This document shows, one piece after another, positions 1 to 8,597 of a DNA stretch of 64,000 nt (position 1 is the first letter of the stretch; each line of letters begins with the position of its first letter). This DNA comes from Streptomyces sp. NBC_00582. Its GTDB lineage: Bacteria > Actinomycetota > Actinomycetes > Streptomycetales > Streptomycetaceae. Under the pieces are notes generated by a model that was not told the DNA's origin, made no database searches, and saw only the letters and a program-made list of their open reading frames with translations. Location: the NCBI RefSeq assembly GCF_036345155.1, contig NZ_CP107772.1, forward strand, positions 2,790,001 through 2,854,000, written 5' to 3'. Position numbers and translations under genes: made by a program.

Positions 1-519
1 GGCTCCGGCGACCTCGTCACCCATCTGCTCGGCGAGGACGGCGCGGCCGCCGAGGCGGAGGAGCTCGGGACCGCGCACAAGGTGCTCTACGCCCAGTACT
101 TCGAGCGGCTGGCCGCGCTGCCGCGCGCGGGGCGTCTGCTGCGGCGGCTGGCCGACGACGGCTGGACGGTCGTGCTGGCGACCTCGGCGGACGGCGAGGA
201 GCTGTCCGCGCTGCGGCGGGCCATCGACGCGGACGACGCCATCACGGCGACGGCGAGCGCCGACGACGTCAGCGAGGGCAAGCCCGCCCCCGAACCCGTC
301 GAGCGGGCGCTGGAGCTGGCCGGCGTCCCCGCGGAGCGCGCCGTGTTCGTCGGCGACACGGTGTGGGACATGCGGGCGGGCAGCGGGGCGGGGGTGACGT
401 GCGTGGCGCTGCTGTGCGGCGGCATTCCGCGCGCGGACCTGGAGGAGGCCGGCGCCGACGCCGTCTACGACGACCCGGCGCACCTGTTGGCCGAGCTGGC
501 GCGGAGCCCGCTCGCGTGA
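1..519 (+). CDS. HAD-family hydrolase, 5' end cut by window
   Basis: The frame is open from base 1, so the true start lies outside the window. The visible part runs from a Gly-Ser-Gly-Asp stretch through a cap-like helical region to the stop at 519. It carries HAD motif II-like VVLATSADGEE, a conserved Lys in EGKPAP (motif III) and the motif IV acidic pair in FVGDTVWDMRAG. The first motif (DxDGT) is not in the window. The family holds phosphatases of the phosphoglycolate phosphatase type; the substrate cannot be told from this part. An internal ATG-like start at 82 exists but would lose homologous sequence. Confidence 0.8.
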   Translation, partial: GSGDLVTHLLGEDGAAAEAEELGTAHKVLYAQYFERLAALPRAGRLLRRLADDGWTVVLATSADGEELSALRRAIDADDAITATASADDVSEGKPAPEPVERALELAGVPAERAVFVGDTVWDMRAGSGAGVTCVALLCGGIPRADLEEAGADAVYDDPAHLLAELARSPLA

Positions 520-534
520 CCGCCGTCGACCGCT

Positions 535-558
535 GTTACGTCCGCCGACCAGGGGTAC
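535..558 (+). promoter_or_regulatory. Candidate sigma-B-type promoter upstream of the methyltransferase operon
   Basis: GTTA at 535-538 is followed by 14 bases and then GGGTAC at 553-558. This resembles the GNNT-N14-16-GGGTA pattern described for Streptomyces stress sigma factors of the SigB family. It lies 70 bases upstream of the GTG start at 629. It is only a pattern match; no transcription start is known. Confidence 0.35.
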
Positions 559-628
559 CCGTGGGACACAGCCGGTCGCCCCGGCGCGCCGGCCCCGTGA
601 CGCGCCCACTTCGTGAAGAGGTCCCACA

Positions 629-1309
629 GTGACGGTCGAGTATCTCGGCACCACCCCGCGCATCCGCTGCTGGACCCCGCCCGGGGTCTACCGTCCGCAG
701 ACCGACACCGGGCTGCTCGGGCGGGCGATGCGCCGTGAGCGGATCACCCGTCGGACCGAGGTCCTGGATCTCGGCACCGGCAGCGGCGCGCTCGCCGTCG
801 AGGCGGCCCGGCGGGGCGCCCGGGTCACCGCGGTGGACATCTCCTGGATGGCCCTCGCCGCCGCGTGGTGCAACGCCCTGCTCAACGGGCGGACGGTACG
901 GGTGCGACACGGCGATCTGGCGTCCGCCGTGCCGGGCCGCCGCTTCGACCTCGTGGTCACCAATCCGCCGTACGTCCCCGCGCCGCCCGGTGCCGGGCCG
1001 CCCCGGGGCAGCGCCCGCGCCTGGGACGCCGGCACGGACGGCCGGCTGCACATCGACCGGATCTGCGCGGCGGCCCCGGCGGTGCTGCGCCCGGAGGGCC
1101 GGCTGCTGATGGTGCACTCGCACCTCAGCGGCGTCGAGGAGACCCTCACCCGGCTGCGGGCGACGGGGCTGCGCGCGGAGGTCGTCGACCGGACCCGGCT
1201 GCCCTACGGCCGGGTCCTGCACTCCCGGCTGGCCTGGCTGCGCGAGCGCGGGCTGGCGGCGGGCGCCACGACGGAGGAGCTGGTGGTCATCCGTGCCGAA
1301 CACACCTGA
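629..1309 (+). CDS. HemK2/MTQ2-like class I SAM methyltransferase
   Basis: A 226-residue Rossmann methyltransferase. The SAM-binding loop LDLGTGSGALA is at residues 47-57, an acidic strand end (AVD) is near 70, and the NPPY motif is at 112-115, which in this family positions the amide or amine nitrogen to be methylated. The NPPY motif points to N-methylation of protein glutamine or a related nitrogen rather than DNA, but the substrate is not shown. The GTG at 629 has a GAAGAGG ribosome site 8 bases upstream. The stop overlaps the start of the CDGSH gene, and the CDGSH stop overlaps the start of the iron-redox gene, so the three are probably translated together. Confidence 0.8.
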   Translation: MTVEYLGTTPRIRCWTPPGVYRPQTDTGLLGRAMRRERITRRTEVLDLGTGSGALAVEAARRGARVTAVDISWMALAAAWCNALLNGRTVRVRHGDLASAVPGRRFDLVVTNPPYVPAPPGAGPPRGSARAWDAGTDGRLHIDRICAAAPAVLRPEGRLLMVHSHLSGVEETLTRLRATGLRAEVVDRTRLPYGRVLHSRLAWLRERGLAAGATTEELVVIRAEHT

Positions 1310-1508
1310 ACGGCCGCGCCGCGTCCGTGTCCAGCGCGACGGCCCGCTCCTGGTGGAGGGGCCGGTCGAAGTCGTGGGCGAGGACGGGGAGGTGACGGTG
1401 TCGCGGCGCTTCGCGGTGGCCGTCTGCACCTGCCGCCGCACCCGCACTCCGCCCTGGTGCGACACCAGCCATCGCCGCCGCAGGAAACGGGACGGGACGC
1501 CCTCATGA
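1293..1508 (+). CDS. CDGSH-type iron-sulfur protein
   Basis: A 71-residue protein with one CDGSH box near its C-terminus, read as CTCRRTRTPPWCDTSH. This gives the C-x-C-x7-C-x3-H ligand set that binds a [2Fe-2S] cluster. The canonical CDGSH core is CDTSH here, with Asp and His kept. Bacterial members act as small electron carriers or iron-sulfur donors. It overlaps the methyltransferase by 17 bases and shares an ATGA with the next gene, which is predicted to be an iron-dependent oxidase-like protein, so an electron-donor role for that neighbour is a reasonable inference. Confidence 0.8.
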   Translation: MPNTPERPRRVRVQRDGPLLVEGPVEVVGEDGEVTVSRRFAVAVCTCRRTRTPPWCDTSHRRRRKRDGTPS

Positions 1509-2503
1509 CGTACGCACACCCCACCGCGCCGCCGCTGCCCGAGCCGCGCGGCCCGCTCTCCGCGGCCGTGACCGACGCGCTGCGCGCGGCGCGGCCGGCG
1601 GCCTGGCCGACGCTGCCCGCGGACCCCTACGGCGACGATCTCCAGCTCGCCCTCTACGTCCTCTACGAACTCCACTACCAGGGCTTCGACGGCGTACCGG
1701 ACGAGCGGGAATGGGATCCGGAGCTGCTCGCCCTGCGCGCCGGGCTGGAGGACCGATTCCTCGGCGCGCTGCGCGCGGCGCTCCCGACGGACGCCTCCGA
1801 CACGGCCGGGCGGGCGCTGGACGAGCTCCAGCTCGAACCGGTCGGCGAGGACGGCGGCGGCCTGTCGTTCTTCCTGCGCGACCGGGGGACCCTCGGACAG
1901 TTCCGGGAGTACGCGGCGCTGCGGTCGCTCTACCACCTCAAGGAGGCGGATCCCCACGCGTGGGTGATCCCCCGGCTGCGGGGACGGGCCAAGGCCGCCA
2001 TGGTGGCCGTGGAGTTCGACGAGTTCGGCGCGGGCCGCGCGGACGAGATCCACGCGGAGCTGTTCGCCGACCTGATGAGGGACCTGGGGCTGGACACCAC
2101 CTACGGCCACTACCTGGACAGCGCGCCCGCCGAGGCGCTGGCCACCGTCAACCTGATGTCCCTGCTCGGTCTGCACCGGGCCCTGCGGGGCGCGCTCGTC
2201 GGGCATTTCGCGGCCGTCGAGGTCACCTCCTCGCCGGCCTCGCGGCGGCTGGCGCAGGCGCTGCGCCGGATGGGCGCGGGCCCGGCGGCCGTCCGGTTCT
2301 ACACGGAGCACGTGGAGGCGGACGCGGTGCACGAGCAGGTCGTACGGCACGAGGTCGTCGCCGGGCTGCTGGAGCGCGAGCCATGGCTGGACGCCGACGT
2401 GGTGTTCGGCATCCACGCGACCGCCCACCTGGAGGACCGCCTCACGACCCGCCTCCTGACCGCCTGGGAGACCGACCGCCCGGCCCTGCGCCCGCCGCGG
2501 TGA
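1505..2503 (+). CDS. Iron-containing redox enzyme family protein (haem-oxygenase-like fold)
   Basis: 332 residues, all-helical in character, with scattered metal-ligand candidates typical of haem-oxygenase-like di-iron proteins: an EFDEFG segment, HAELF, and a C-terminal HVEADAVHEQVVRHEV segment containing E-x-H pairs. Family members include oxidases and oxygenases acting on small substrates; which reaction this one catalyses is unknown. I chose the ATG at 1505 because it forms an ATGA overlap with the CDGSH stop. An upstream in-frame start at 1457 would run far into that gene. Confidence 0.72.
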   Translation: MTYAHPTAPPLPEPRGPLSAAVTDALRAARPAAWPTLPADPYGDDLQLALYVLYELHYQGFDGVPDEREWDPELLALRAGLEDRFLGALRAALPTDASDTAGRALDELQLEPVGEDGGGLSFFLRDRGTLGQFREYAALRSLYHLKEADPHAWVIPRLRGRAKAAMVAVEFDEFGAGRADEIHAELFADLMRDLGLDTTYGHYLDSAPAEALATVNLMSLLGLHRALRGALVGHFAAVEVTSSPASRRLAQALRRMGAGPAAVRFYTEHVEADAVHEQVVRHEVVAGLLEREPWLDADVVFGIHATAHLEDRLTTRLLTAWETDRPALRPPR

Positions 2504-2519
2504 TCATCGCGCGGTCGAC

Positions 2520-2558
2520 GGGCGCCCACCGGTCGTCCTTTCGTACCGGTGGGCGCCC
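2520..2558. terminator. Strong bidirectional hairpin terminator
   Basis: A perfect 14-bp inverted repeat (arms 2520-2533 GGGCGCCCACCGGT and 2545-2558) with an 11-base loop. It sits between convergent genes ending at 2503 (+) and 2568 (-). The stem is long and GC-rich; there is no long T tract, which is normal in Streptomyces. Confidence 0.8.
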
Positions 2559-2567
2559 GCCCTCGGT

Positions 2568-2936
2568 TCACTTCGCTCCGCCGCCCCCGCCTCCGAAGGA
2601 GCCGCTGGAGCCGGGTTGCCAGCGGCGGCGGGGCTGGTCGGGGCCGGGTCGGGTGGGGTTGTTGCCGAGCTGGTGGGGGGTGAGGCGGTCGCCCTCGTCC
2701 GTCGCCCGGGGCACCTCGTTCGGCTCGCGCATGCCGTGCTCCTCGCCCACCGGTCCCGAGCGGGGCGGGGTGGGGTGATCGGAGCGCCGGGGCGGTGCGG
2801 ACTCCCCTCGGCGCACCCGGATGCCGAAGCGTACGGCCCACACGAGTGCGGCCGTGACGAGCAGCCCGCAGACCAGGATGACCAGTGCCCCCGCGACGGA
2901 GCCGGCGGCGGCCAGTTGCTCATGTGTGGTGTGCAT
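2568..2936 (-). CDS. Small single-pass membrane protein, DUF6479-like
   Basis: 122 residues from the ATG at 2936. One hydrophobic segment (about residues 10-35) is followed by a basic RFGIRVRRGE stretch and a long charged, Pro- and Gly-rich tail ending in a Gly run (GSFGGGGGG). This layout matches small Streptomyces membrane proteins of the DUF6479 type; the name is from memory and no function is known. The N-terminal side is probably outside and the basic tail inside. It ends at the shared terminator and faces the iron-redox gene. Confidence 0.6.
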   Translation of the reverse strand: MHTTHEQLAAAGSVAGALVILVCGLLVTAALVWAVRFGIRVRRGESAPPRRSDHPTPPRSGPVGEEHGMREPNEVPRATDEGDRLTPHQLGNNPTRPGPDQPRRRWQPGSSGSFGGGGGGAK

Positions 2937-3101
2937 GGGCGCCGAGTACCCGCCACACGGCGTCGAATGCCGGGCCGCGAGGCGTGGCGGACACGGCGGG
3001 GGCCGGGGCGCCGGTAGCGTCACCGGGCGGCGCCGGTTTCCCCGGGCGGCGGGCAGGGCACCCGCGAGACGCTTCGCGCGCCGGGCACGCCGAGGAGGAC
3101 C

Positions 3102-4775
3102 ATGAGCGATCTCTCGCACCGCGTCGACACCCCTCCCGCACCTCCCGCGCCCCCCTCACCCCTCGGGCGGAGACTGCTGGAGTGGGCCACCACGACCGAC
3201 CACAAGGTGATCGGCCGGCTGTACATGGTGACGGCGTTCTGCTTCTTCCTGTTCGGCGGGCTGCTGGCCCTCGGCATGCGCGCCGAGCTGGCCCGCCCCG
3301 GCCTGCAGCTCCTCGGCGCCCACGGCTACCTGGAGTTCGTCACCCTCCACGGCACGATCATGATGCTGCTGTTCGCGACGCCGATGTTCGCCGGGTTCGC
3401 CAACGCCGTGATGCCGTTGCAGATCGGCGCCCCGGACGTGGCGTTCCCCCGGCTCAACGCGCTGTCGTACTGGATGTACCTGTTCGGCGGGCTGACGGTG
3501 GTCTCCGGGTTCCTGGTGCCGGGCGGTGCGGCGGCCTTCGGCTGGTTCGCGTACGCGCCGCTCAACAGTTCCTACTACTCCCCCGGCGCGGGCGGTGACC
3601 TGTGGGTCATGGGGCTGGTGGTCACCGGTGTGTCGACCACGCTCGGCGCGGTCAACTTCATCACCACGATCCTGTGTCTGCGCGCCCCCGGCATGACCAT
3701 GTTCCGGATGCCGATCTTCACCTGGAACGTGCTGTTCACCTCGATCCTGGTGCTGCCCGCGTTCCCGGTGCTGACGGCCGCGCTGCTCGCGCTGGAGTCG
3801 GACCGGAAGTTCGGCTCGCACGTCTTCGACGCGTCGAACGGCGGGGCGCTGCTGTGGCAGCACCTGTTCTGGTTCTTCGGGCATCCGGAGGTGTACATCG
3901 TCGCGCTGCCGTTCTTCGGCATCGTCTCCGAGATCCTGCCGGTGTTCTCGCGCAAGCCGCTGTTCGGCTATCTGCCGCTGATCGGGGCGACGATCGCGAT
4001 CACCATGCTGTCGGCGGTGGTGTGGGCGCACCACATGTTCGCGACGGGCGCGGTGCTGCTGCCGTTCTTCTCGCTGATGTCGTTCCTGATCGCGGTGCCC
4101 ACGGGCATCAAGTTCTTCGCGTGGACCGGGACGATGATGCGCGGCTCCCTCTCCTTCGAGACGCCGATGCTGTGGTCGGTGGGCTTTCTGGTGACGTTCC
4201 TGCTGGGCGGGCTGAGCGGGGTGCTCGTCGCCTCACCGCCGCTCGACTTCCATCTCACCGACTCCTACTTCGTCGTCGCCCATCTGCACTACGTGCTCTT
4301 CGGCACGGTGGTCTTCGCGATGTTCGCCGGGTTCTACTTCTGGTGGCCGAAGTTCACCGGCCGGATGCTCGACGAGCGGCTGGGCAAGCTGCACTTCTGG
4401 CTGCTCTTCCCGGGGTTCCAGCTCACGTTCCTGGTGCAGCACTGGCTGGGTGAGGAGGGGATGCCGCGCCGGTACGCCGACTATCTGCCGGGCGACGGGT
4501 TCACCCTGCTGAACACCTTGTCGACGGCGGGCGCGTTCCTGCTGGGCGTCTCCACGCTGCCGTTCCTCTACAACGTCTGGCGGACGGCCCACCGGGGGCG
4601 GCGGGCCGAGGGGGACGACCCTTGGGGGTACGGGCGGGGCCTGGAGTGGGCGACCTCCTGCCCGCCGCCCCGGCACAACTTCGTGGCGCTGCCGAGGGTG
4701 CGCTCGGAGTCCCCGGCGTTCGACCTGCACCATCCGGAGATCGTACGGAAAGTGGAAGTGGAGGGTCCGCGGTGA
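3102..4775 (+). CDS. ctaD: Cytochrome c oxidase subunit I
   Basis: 557 residues with about 12 membrane segments. Haem and copper ligands are visible: the low-spin haem His in VTLHGTIMM, the CuB His-Tyr pair in FFGHPEVY, the CuB His pair in VWAHHMF, and the haem His pair in [12 protein letters not shown]-channel-type Lys is in TGIKFF. It catalyses oxygen reduction and proton pumping in aa3-type oxidase. It is followed by subunit IV with a stop/start overlap, but ctaC, ctaE and the qcrCA genes are absent here, so this looks like an extra copy outside the main ctaCDFE-qcrCAB locus. The ATG at 3102 has a GAGGA ribosome site. Confidence 0.93.
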   Translation: MSDLSHRVDTPPAPPAPPSPLGRRLLEWATTTDHKVIGRLYMVTAFCFFLFGGLLALGMRAELARPGLQLLGAHGYLEFVTLHGTIMMLLFATPMFAGFANAVMPLQIGAPDVAFPRLNALSYWMYLFGGLTVVSGFLVPGGAAAFGWFAYAPLNSSYYSPGAGGDLWVMGLVVTGVSTTLGAVNFITTILCLRAPGMTMFRMPIFTWNVLFTSILVLPAFPVLTAALLALESDRKFGSHVFDASNGGALLWQHLFWFFGHPEVYIVALPFFGIVSEILPVFSRKPLFGYLPLIGATIAITMLSAVVWAHHMFATGAVLLPFFSLMSFLIAVPTGIKFFAWTGTMMRGSLSFETPMLWSVGFLVTFLLGGLSGVLVASPPLDFHLTDSYFVVAHLHYVLFGTVVFAMFAGFYFWWPKFTGRMLDERLGKLHFWLLFPGFQLTFLVQHWLGEEGMPRRYADYLPGDGFTLLNTLSTAGAFLLGVSTLPFLYNVWRTAHRGRRAEGDDPWGYGRGLEWATSCPPPRHNFVALPRVRSESPAFDLHHPEIVRKVEVEGPR

Positions 4776-5176
4776 AGGTCGAGGCGATCCTCTTCGGTGG
4801 GGTGGCCGTCTTCTTCGGCGCCACCGCCGTGCTCTACGGGGTCTGGTCGCACGCCGATCCGGCGGGCACGGCGGCGCTCGTCGTCGCGTTCGGGATGGCC
4901 GCGCTGGTGTCGTTCTTCTGCGCGGTCCAGTACGTACGGCACGGACCGCGCCCCCAGGACCGTACGGACGCCGAGGTCGCGGCGGGCGCGGGGCCGCTGG
5001 AGTTCTTCCCTCCGCACAGCCCCTGGCCGATCGTCACGGCCCTGGGGTTCGCGGTCGCGGCGACGGGGGTCGTGTTCGGGCTGTGGCTGTTCCTCATCGG
5101 TTTCGGTGTTCTGGCCCGGGGGGTCGCCGGGCTGGTGTTCCAGTACGTGAACCGGGGGGCAGGTCAGGAGGACTGA
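4772..5176 (+). CDS. ctaF: Cytochrome c oxidase subunit IV (actinobacterial type)
   Basis: 134 residues. The GTG at 4772 overlaps the ctaD TGA (GTGA), which fixes the start; the frame is open further upstream only because of high GC. Two N-terminal hydrophobic hairpin segments and two C-terminal ones are separated by a charged loop containing [13 protein letters not shown], which is the typical signature of actinobacterial subunit IV. It would assemble with CtaD in the membrane. Its 3' end overlaps the convergent cytochrome b gene by 83 bases. Confidence 0.85.
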   Translation: MKVEAILFGGVAVFFGATAVLYGVWSHADPAGTAALVVAFGMAALVSFFCAVQYVRHGPRPQDRTDAEVAAGAGPLEFFPPHSPWPIVTALGFAVAATGVVFGLWLFLIGFGVLARGVAGLVFQYVNRGAGQED

Positions 5177-6635
5177 GCGGGGTGCGCGGGGCGCCCGGCC
5201 GGAACGAGGTCACCGGGCGGTGGTCGCTCTCGTAGCCGCCGGCGAGGTTCTGCCGTACCTCCCCGGTCTCCTCGCCCTCGGTGAGCCGTGTGTGTTCGGC
5301 GCGCAGCAGGGCGCGGCACAGGGCGCGGGTGACGAAGAAGGCGACGACGGGGGCCACGACCAGGGCGATCCGGAAGATCCAGGTCAGGACGTTCACCGAG
5401 ATCCGGAAGCTCGCCGCGATGACGTCGTTGCCGCCGGCCAGCAGCAGCACCCCGTAGAAGGTGACGCCCGCCGCGCCGAGGCCGGTGCGCACGGGCCGCT
5501 CGCGGGGCCGGTCGCACAGATGCCGCTCCGCGCGCCCCTCCCCGGTCAGCCGCTGCTCGACGAAGGGGTAGGCGTACAGGACGGCGAAGAGCAGCCCGGG
5601 CAGGACGACGGCCGGCAGCAGGACGTTCCACATCACGGTGTGCCCGGCGAGGTTCGTCTCCCAGGGCGGGACCAGACGCAGCGCGCCCTCGAGGAAGCCG
5701 ACGTACCAGTCCGGCTGGGCGCCGGTGGACACCTGGTCGGGCCGGTAGGGGCCGTACACCCAGATGGGGTTGATCTGGGCGACGCCGCCGAGCACGACGA
5801 GCAGCCCGAACACCGTCAGGGACAGGCCGATGGAGGTGGCCGCGAACTGGGGGTACATCGGCTTGCCGACGGCGTTCGTGTTCCGGCGGCCGGGGCCGCG
5901 CCACTGGGTGTGCTTCAGCGAGAAGACCAGGACGAGGTGGAGGGTGAGCAGTCCGACGAGCGCGCCCGGCAGCAGCAGGATGTGCAGCCCGTACAGCCGG
6001 GGCACGAGGTCGTGGCCGGGGAACTCGGAACCGAACGCGAACAGGGCGACGTACGTCCCGACGACCGGGATCGACAGCATGATGCCCTGGGCGATGCGCA
6101 GTCCCGTGCCGGAGAGCAGGTCGTCGGGGAGCGAGTAGCCGGCGAACCCCTCGGCCAGCGCCAGCACGAACAGGGTGACGCCGATGGCCCAGTTCAGCTC
6201 GCGGGGCCTGCGGAAGGCGCCGGTGAGGAAGACCCGCATCAGGTGCACGCCGATCGCGGCGACGAAGACCAGCGCGGCCCAGTGGTGCGTCTGACGGATC
6301 AGCAGTCCGCCGCGCACCTCGAAGCTGATGCGCAGGGTCGAGTCGAAGGCACCCGACATGAGGGTGCCGTCCAGGGGGGCGTAGGGGCCGTGGTAGACCA
6401 CCTCGCGCATCTCGGGGTCGAAGAAGAACGTCAGCCACACCCCGGTCAGCAGCAGCACGACCAGGCTGTACAGGGCGATCTCGCCGAGCAGGAACGACCA
6501 GTGGTCGGGGAACGCCTTGCGCAGCAGCGGCCCGGCGCCGTCGTGGACGGGCAGCCGGGCGTCGACGGCGTCCGCGAACCGCTCCCCCCTCCGTCGGCTC
6601 CCGCCCTCCGTCGCACCTTCCGCCGCAGACCCCAC
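5094..6635 (-). CDS. qcrB: Cytochrome bc1 complex cytochrome b subunit
   Basis: 513 residues with about nine membrane helices. The two haem-ligand pairs sit in the expected spacing: His117 and His131 (RQTHHW and AIGVHLMR), and His218 and His233 (YGLHIL and TLHLVL). A PDWY motif, close to the Qo-site PEWY, follows. The C-terminal extension is charged and Pro-rich. GTG start at 6635 with a GGAGGG ribosome site. Unlike the main Streptomyces locus, no Rieske (qcrA) or cytochrome cc (qcrC) gene is adjacent; it faces ctaD-ctaF instead. It may pair with them in a conditional respiratory complex; that is inference. Confidence 0.88.
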   Translation of the reverse strand: MGSAAEGATEGGSRRRGERFADAVDARLPVHDGAGPLLRKAFPDHWSFLLGEIALYSLVVLLLTGVWLTFFFDPEMREVVYHGPYAPLDGTLMSGAFDSTLRISFEVRGGLLIRQTHHWAALVFVAAIGVHLMRVFLTGAFRRPRELNWAIGVTLFVLALAEGFAGYSLPDDLLSGTGLRIAQGIMLSIPVVGTYVALFAFGSEFPGHDLVPRLYGLHILLLPGALVGLLTLHLVLVFSLKHTQWRGPGRRNTNAVGKPMYPQFAATSIGLSLTVFGLLVVLGGVAQINPIWVYGPYRPDQVSTGAQPDWYVGFLEGALRLVPPWETNLAGHTVMWNVLLPAVVLPGLLFAVLYAYPFVEQRLTGEGRAERHLCDRPRERPVRTGLGAAGVTFYGVLLLAGGNDVIAASFRISVNVLTWIFRIALVVAPVVAFFVTRALCRALLRAEHTRLTEGEETGEVRQNLAGGYESDHRPVTSFRPGAPRTPLSPPDLPPGSRTGTPARRPPGPEHRNR

Positions 6636-6988
6636 GGAACGCCCTCCTCACGACCGTGCCGCCACGCTCTCGCCATCCCTAGCCCGCGCGACGCCGCACG
6701 AGTACCCGGCCCGCCCGAAACACTCGCGCGCCCGGCCCACAACACCCGATCGGCGGCCGAGCCACCGCGGTCCGACCGGTGCGGAACCCGGAGCGGGCCA
6801 GCAGGGGCGGACCGGCAGGGACGACCCCCGGAGCGGACCAGCAGGGGCCGGACCGGCAGGGGCGACCCACTGAGCGGGCCGGCAGGGGCGGACACACCTG
6901 GGTGGGCTGGCCGGGGCGGTCCGCCGGGGCGAATTGGCCTGGGGCGGCTGGCCGGGCAGGTCGCCGGACCGGGCTGGCCGGGCGGACT

Positions 6989-7165
6989 CCGGAGCGGACC
7001 AGCCGATGCGGGCCCCGGAGCGAGCCAGCCGATGCGGGCCCCGGAGCGAGCCAGCCGATGCGGGCCCCGGAGCGAGCCAGCCGATGCGGTCCCCGGAGCG
7101 AGCCAGCCGATGCGGTCCCCGGAGCGAGCCAGCCGATGCGGTCCCTGGAGCGAGCTAGCAGGGGC
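6989..7165. repeat. 26-bp tandem repeat, six units plus a degenerate seventh
   Basis: Units begin at 6989, 7015, 7041, 7067, 7093, 7119 and 7145, an exact 26-base period. The shared core is GAGCGAGCCAGCCGATGCGG. The first unit has GACC for GAGCC, the last three full units carry a GGTCC instead of GGGCC end, and the seventh decays. There are no unique spacers, so it is a minisatellite and not a CRISPR array. Confidence 0.92.
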
Positions 7166-7315
7166 GAGCCGCCGGGGCGGGTCAAGCCGGGGCGGACGGG
7201 CCTGGGTGGGCCGGCCGGGGCGGATGCCGAGCGGGTCGCCGGGGCCGGCTTGCCGGGCGGGTCGGGCGGGTCGGGCCAGCGGAGCGGGCCAGCCGGAGCA
7301 GGTAGCAGGGGCGGG

Positions 7316-7617
7316 ACGCCGGGACGGACTGGCCGGGGCGGAGCCGCCCGGGCGGACTGGCCCGGGCGGGACGCCGGGACGGACTGGCCGGGGCGGAGCC
7401 GCCCGGGCGGACTGGCCCGGGCGGGACGCCGGGACGGACTGGCCGGGGCGGAGCCGCCCGGGCGGACTGGCCCGGGCGGGACGCCGGGACGGACTGGCCG
7501 GGGCGGAGCCGCCCGGGCGGACTGGCCCGGGCGGGACGCCGGGACGGACTGGCCGGGGCGGAGCCGCCCGGGCGGACTGGCCCGAGCGGGACGCCGGGAC
7601 GGACTGGCCGGGGCGGG
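7316..7617. repeat. 55-bp tandem repeat, five full units plus a partial sixth
   Basis: The word ACGCCGGGACGGACTGGCC begins at 7316, 7371, 7426, 7481, 7536 and 7591, an exact 55-base period. Each unit also contains two copies of a GGGCGGACTGGCC-like word, so the unit is itself built from shorter repeats. The units are almost identical; the fifth carries one G-to-A change (CCCGAGCGGG). Because 55 is not divisible by 3 the array cannot encode a regular peptide repeat. It ends 3 bases before the metallophosphoesterase stop codon. Confidence 0.93.
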
Positions 7618-7620
7618 GTG

Positions 7621-8346
7621 TTAGCCCGGGTCCAGGTGGTAGACGTGGAATGCTCGGCCGATGACCGGCTGGGCGACGTTGCGGACCTTCACGCCGCCGC
7701 CGGTCATCCCGTGCTCGGTGCCGGCGTGGGCATGGCCGTGTACCGCGAGGTCGGCGCCGGCCGTGTCGATGGCCTCGGCGAGCAGATAGCTGCCGAGGAA
7801 CGGATAGATCTCCAGCGGTTCCCCGGCGAGGGTGTCGGGCACGGGCGCGAAGTGGGTCAGGGCGATCCGTACGTCGCAGGCGCTGCGGCCCAGTTCCTCG
7901 AGGGCGGCGCGCAGTCCGTCGGCGCGGCGGCGCGAGTAGCGGACGAACTCCTTCATGAGGGGCTCGCCGAACTCGCCGGCGCACCGGCCCACGAACCCGC
8001 CGCCGAACCCCTTGGTACCGGCCACGCCGATCCGGGCGCCCCCCGAGGTCACGACGGCCGCCTCGCCCTCCAGGACGTGCGCCCCGGCGTCCCGCAGGAT
8101 CGCCGTCACCTCGTCGGGGCGGTCGTCGTGGTGGTCGTGGTTGCCGAGGACCGCGACGACGGGCACCCCGAGGTCCTTGATCTCCCGGGCGACCACCCGG
8201 GCCTCCTCGGGCGTGCCGTGCCGGGTGAGGTCCCCGGCGAGCAGCAGCACGTCGGCGCAGTCGGGCAGGGTCTCGAACGCCGGGCGGAGCGTGCCCTGGC
8301 TCTCGGGGCCCAGGTGGATGTCGCCGACGGCCGCGACGCGGGTCAT
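7621..8346 (-). CDS. Metallophosphoesterase (calcineurin-like)
   Basis: 241 residues with the full two-metal motif set: GDIHLG at 8-13, the GDLTRHG metal bridge, the catalytic GNHDHH motif, a mid-protein THFAP histidine and the C-terminal GHAHAG pair. The family cleaves phosphodiesters or phosphomonoesters of nucleotides, proteins or lipids; the substrate is unknown. There is no signal peptide, so it is probably cytoplasmic. It is the last gene of a four-gene operon; its ATG overlaps the BON gene stop by 4 bases. The 55-bp repeat array begins immediately past its stop codon. Confidence 0.88.
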   Translation of the reverse strand: MTRVAAVGDIHLGPESQGTLRPAFETLPDCADVLLLAGDLTRHGTPEEARVVAREIKDLGVPVVAVLGNHDHHDDRPDEVTAILRDAGAHVLEGEAAVVTSGGARIGVAGTKGFGGGFVGRCAGEFGEPLMKEFVRYSRRRADGLRAALEELGRSACDVRIALTHFAPVPDTLAGEPLEIYPFLGSYLLAEAIDTAGADLAVHGHAHAGTEHGMTGGGVKVRNVAQPVIGRAFHVYHLDPG

Positions 8347-8597
8347 GTCAGCTCCTCCGGGTGGTCGGGCGGGGCGGTCCCGGCGACGGCGATGTCGCAG
8401 TGCACCGGTACGTCCGCCAGCTCCTCTCCGGCGATACGGCGGATGTCGTCACGGCATCCCGCGGAGGGGACCGTCCCCGTCAGCAGGACCGACCCGCCCC
8501 GGATCTCGGCCCGCACCCCGAGCTCGCCGCACGGTCCGACGGCGAGCCGCTCGGCGACATGGGCGACGCGATACTCCAGATTCATGGCCGTGTTCAT
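8343..8597 (-). CDS. BON-domain protein
   Basis: 84 residues. One BON (bacterial OsmY and nodulation) fold is suggested by the order: a helix with VAHVAERLAV, strands with a GGSVLLTGTVPS turn containing the conserved central Gly, a second helix DIRRIAGEEL, and a last strand VHCDIAV. BON domains bind membranes or other hydrophobic ligands. No signal peptide is visible. Start and stop overlap both neighbours by 4 bases, so it is translationally coupled to the nucleotidyltransferase and the phosphoesterase. Confidence 0.65.
   Translation of the reverse strand: MNTAMNLEYRVAHVAERLAVGPCGELGVRAEIRGGSVLLTGTVPSAGCRDDIRRIAGEELADVPVHCDIAVAGTAPPDHPEELT

Larger units (their letters stand above)
6636..7620. 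other. Intergenic region of about 1 kb filled with tandem repeats
   Basis: No convincing gene lies here. All frames stay open because the DNA is about 75-80% GC, but none has a ribosome site, a recognisable protein or codon-periodic composition. The DNA between 6780 and 6990 already contains degenerate pieces of the same words (AGCAGGGGCGG, GCCGGGGCGG). Two regular arrays follow and are listed separately. The region lies between two minus-strand genes: the start of qcrB (right end 6635) and the stop of the metallophosphoesterase (7621). Confidence 0.7.

Noticed and set aside
6989..7165. CRISPR array
   Set aside because: The 26-bp units are directly adjacent with no unique spacers, and no cas genes are present.
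5220..7664. A long plus-strand frame across qcrB and the repeats, encoding PGRTGRGG-type repeats
   Set aside because: The 55-bp period is not a multiple of three, so the peptide is the same DNA read in shifting frames; the rest is antisense to qcrB. No ribosome site or domain.
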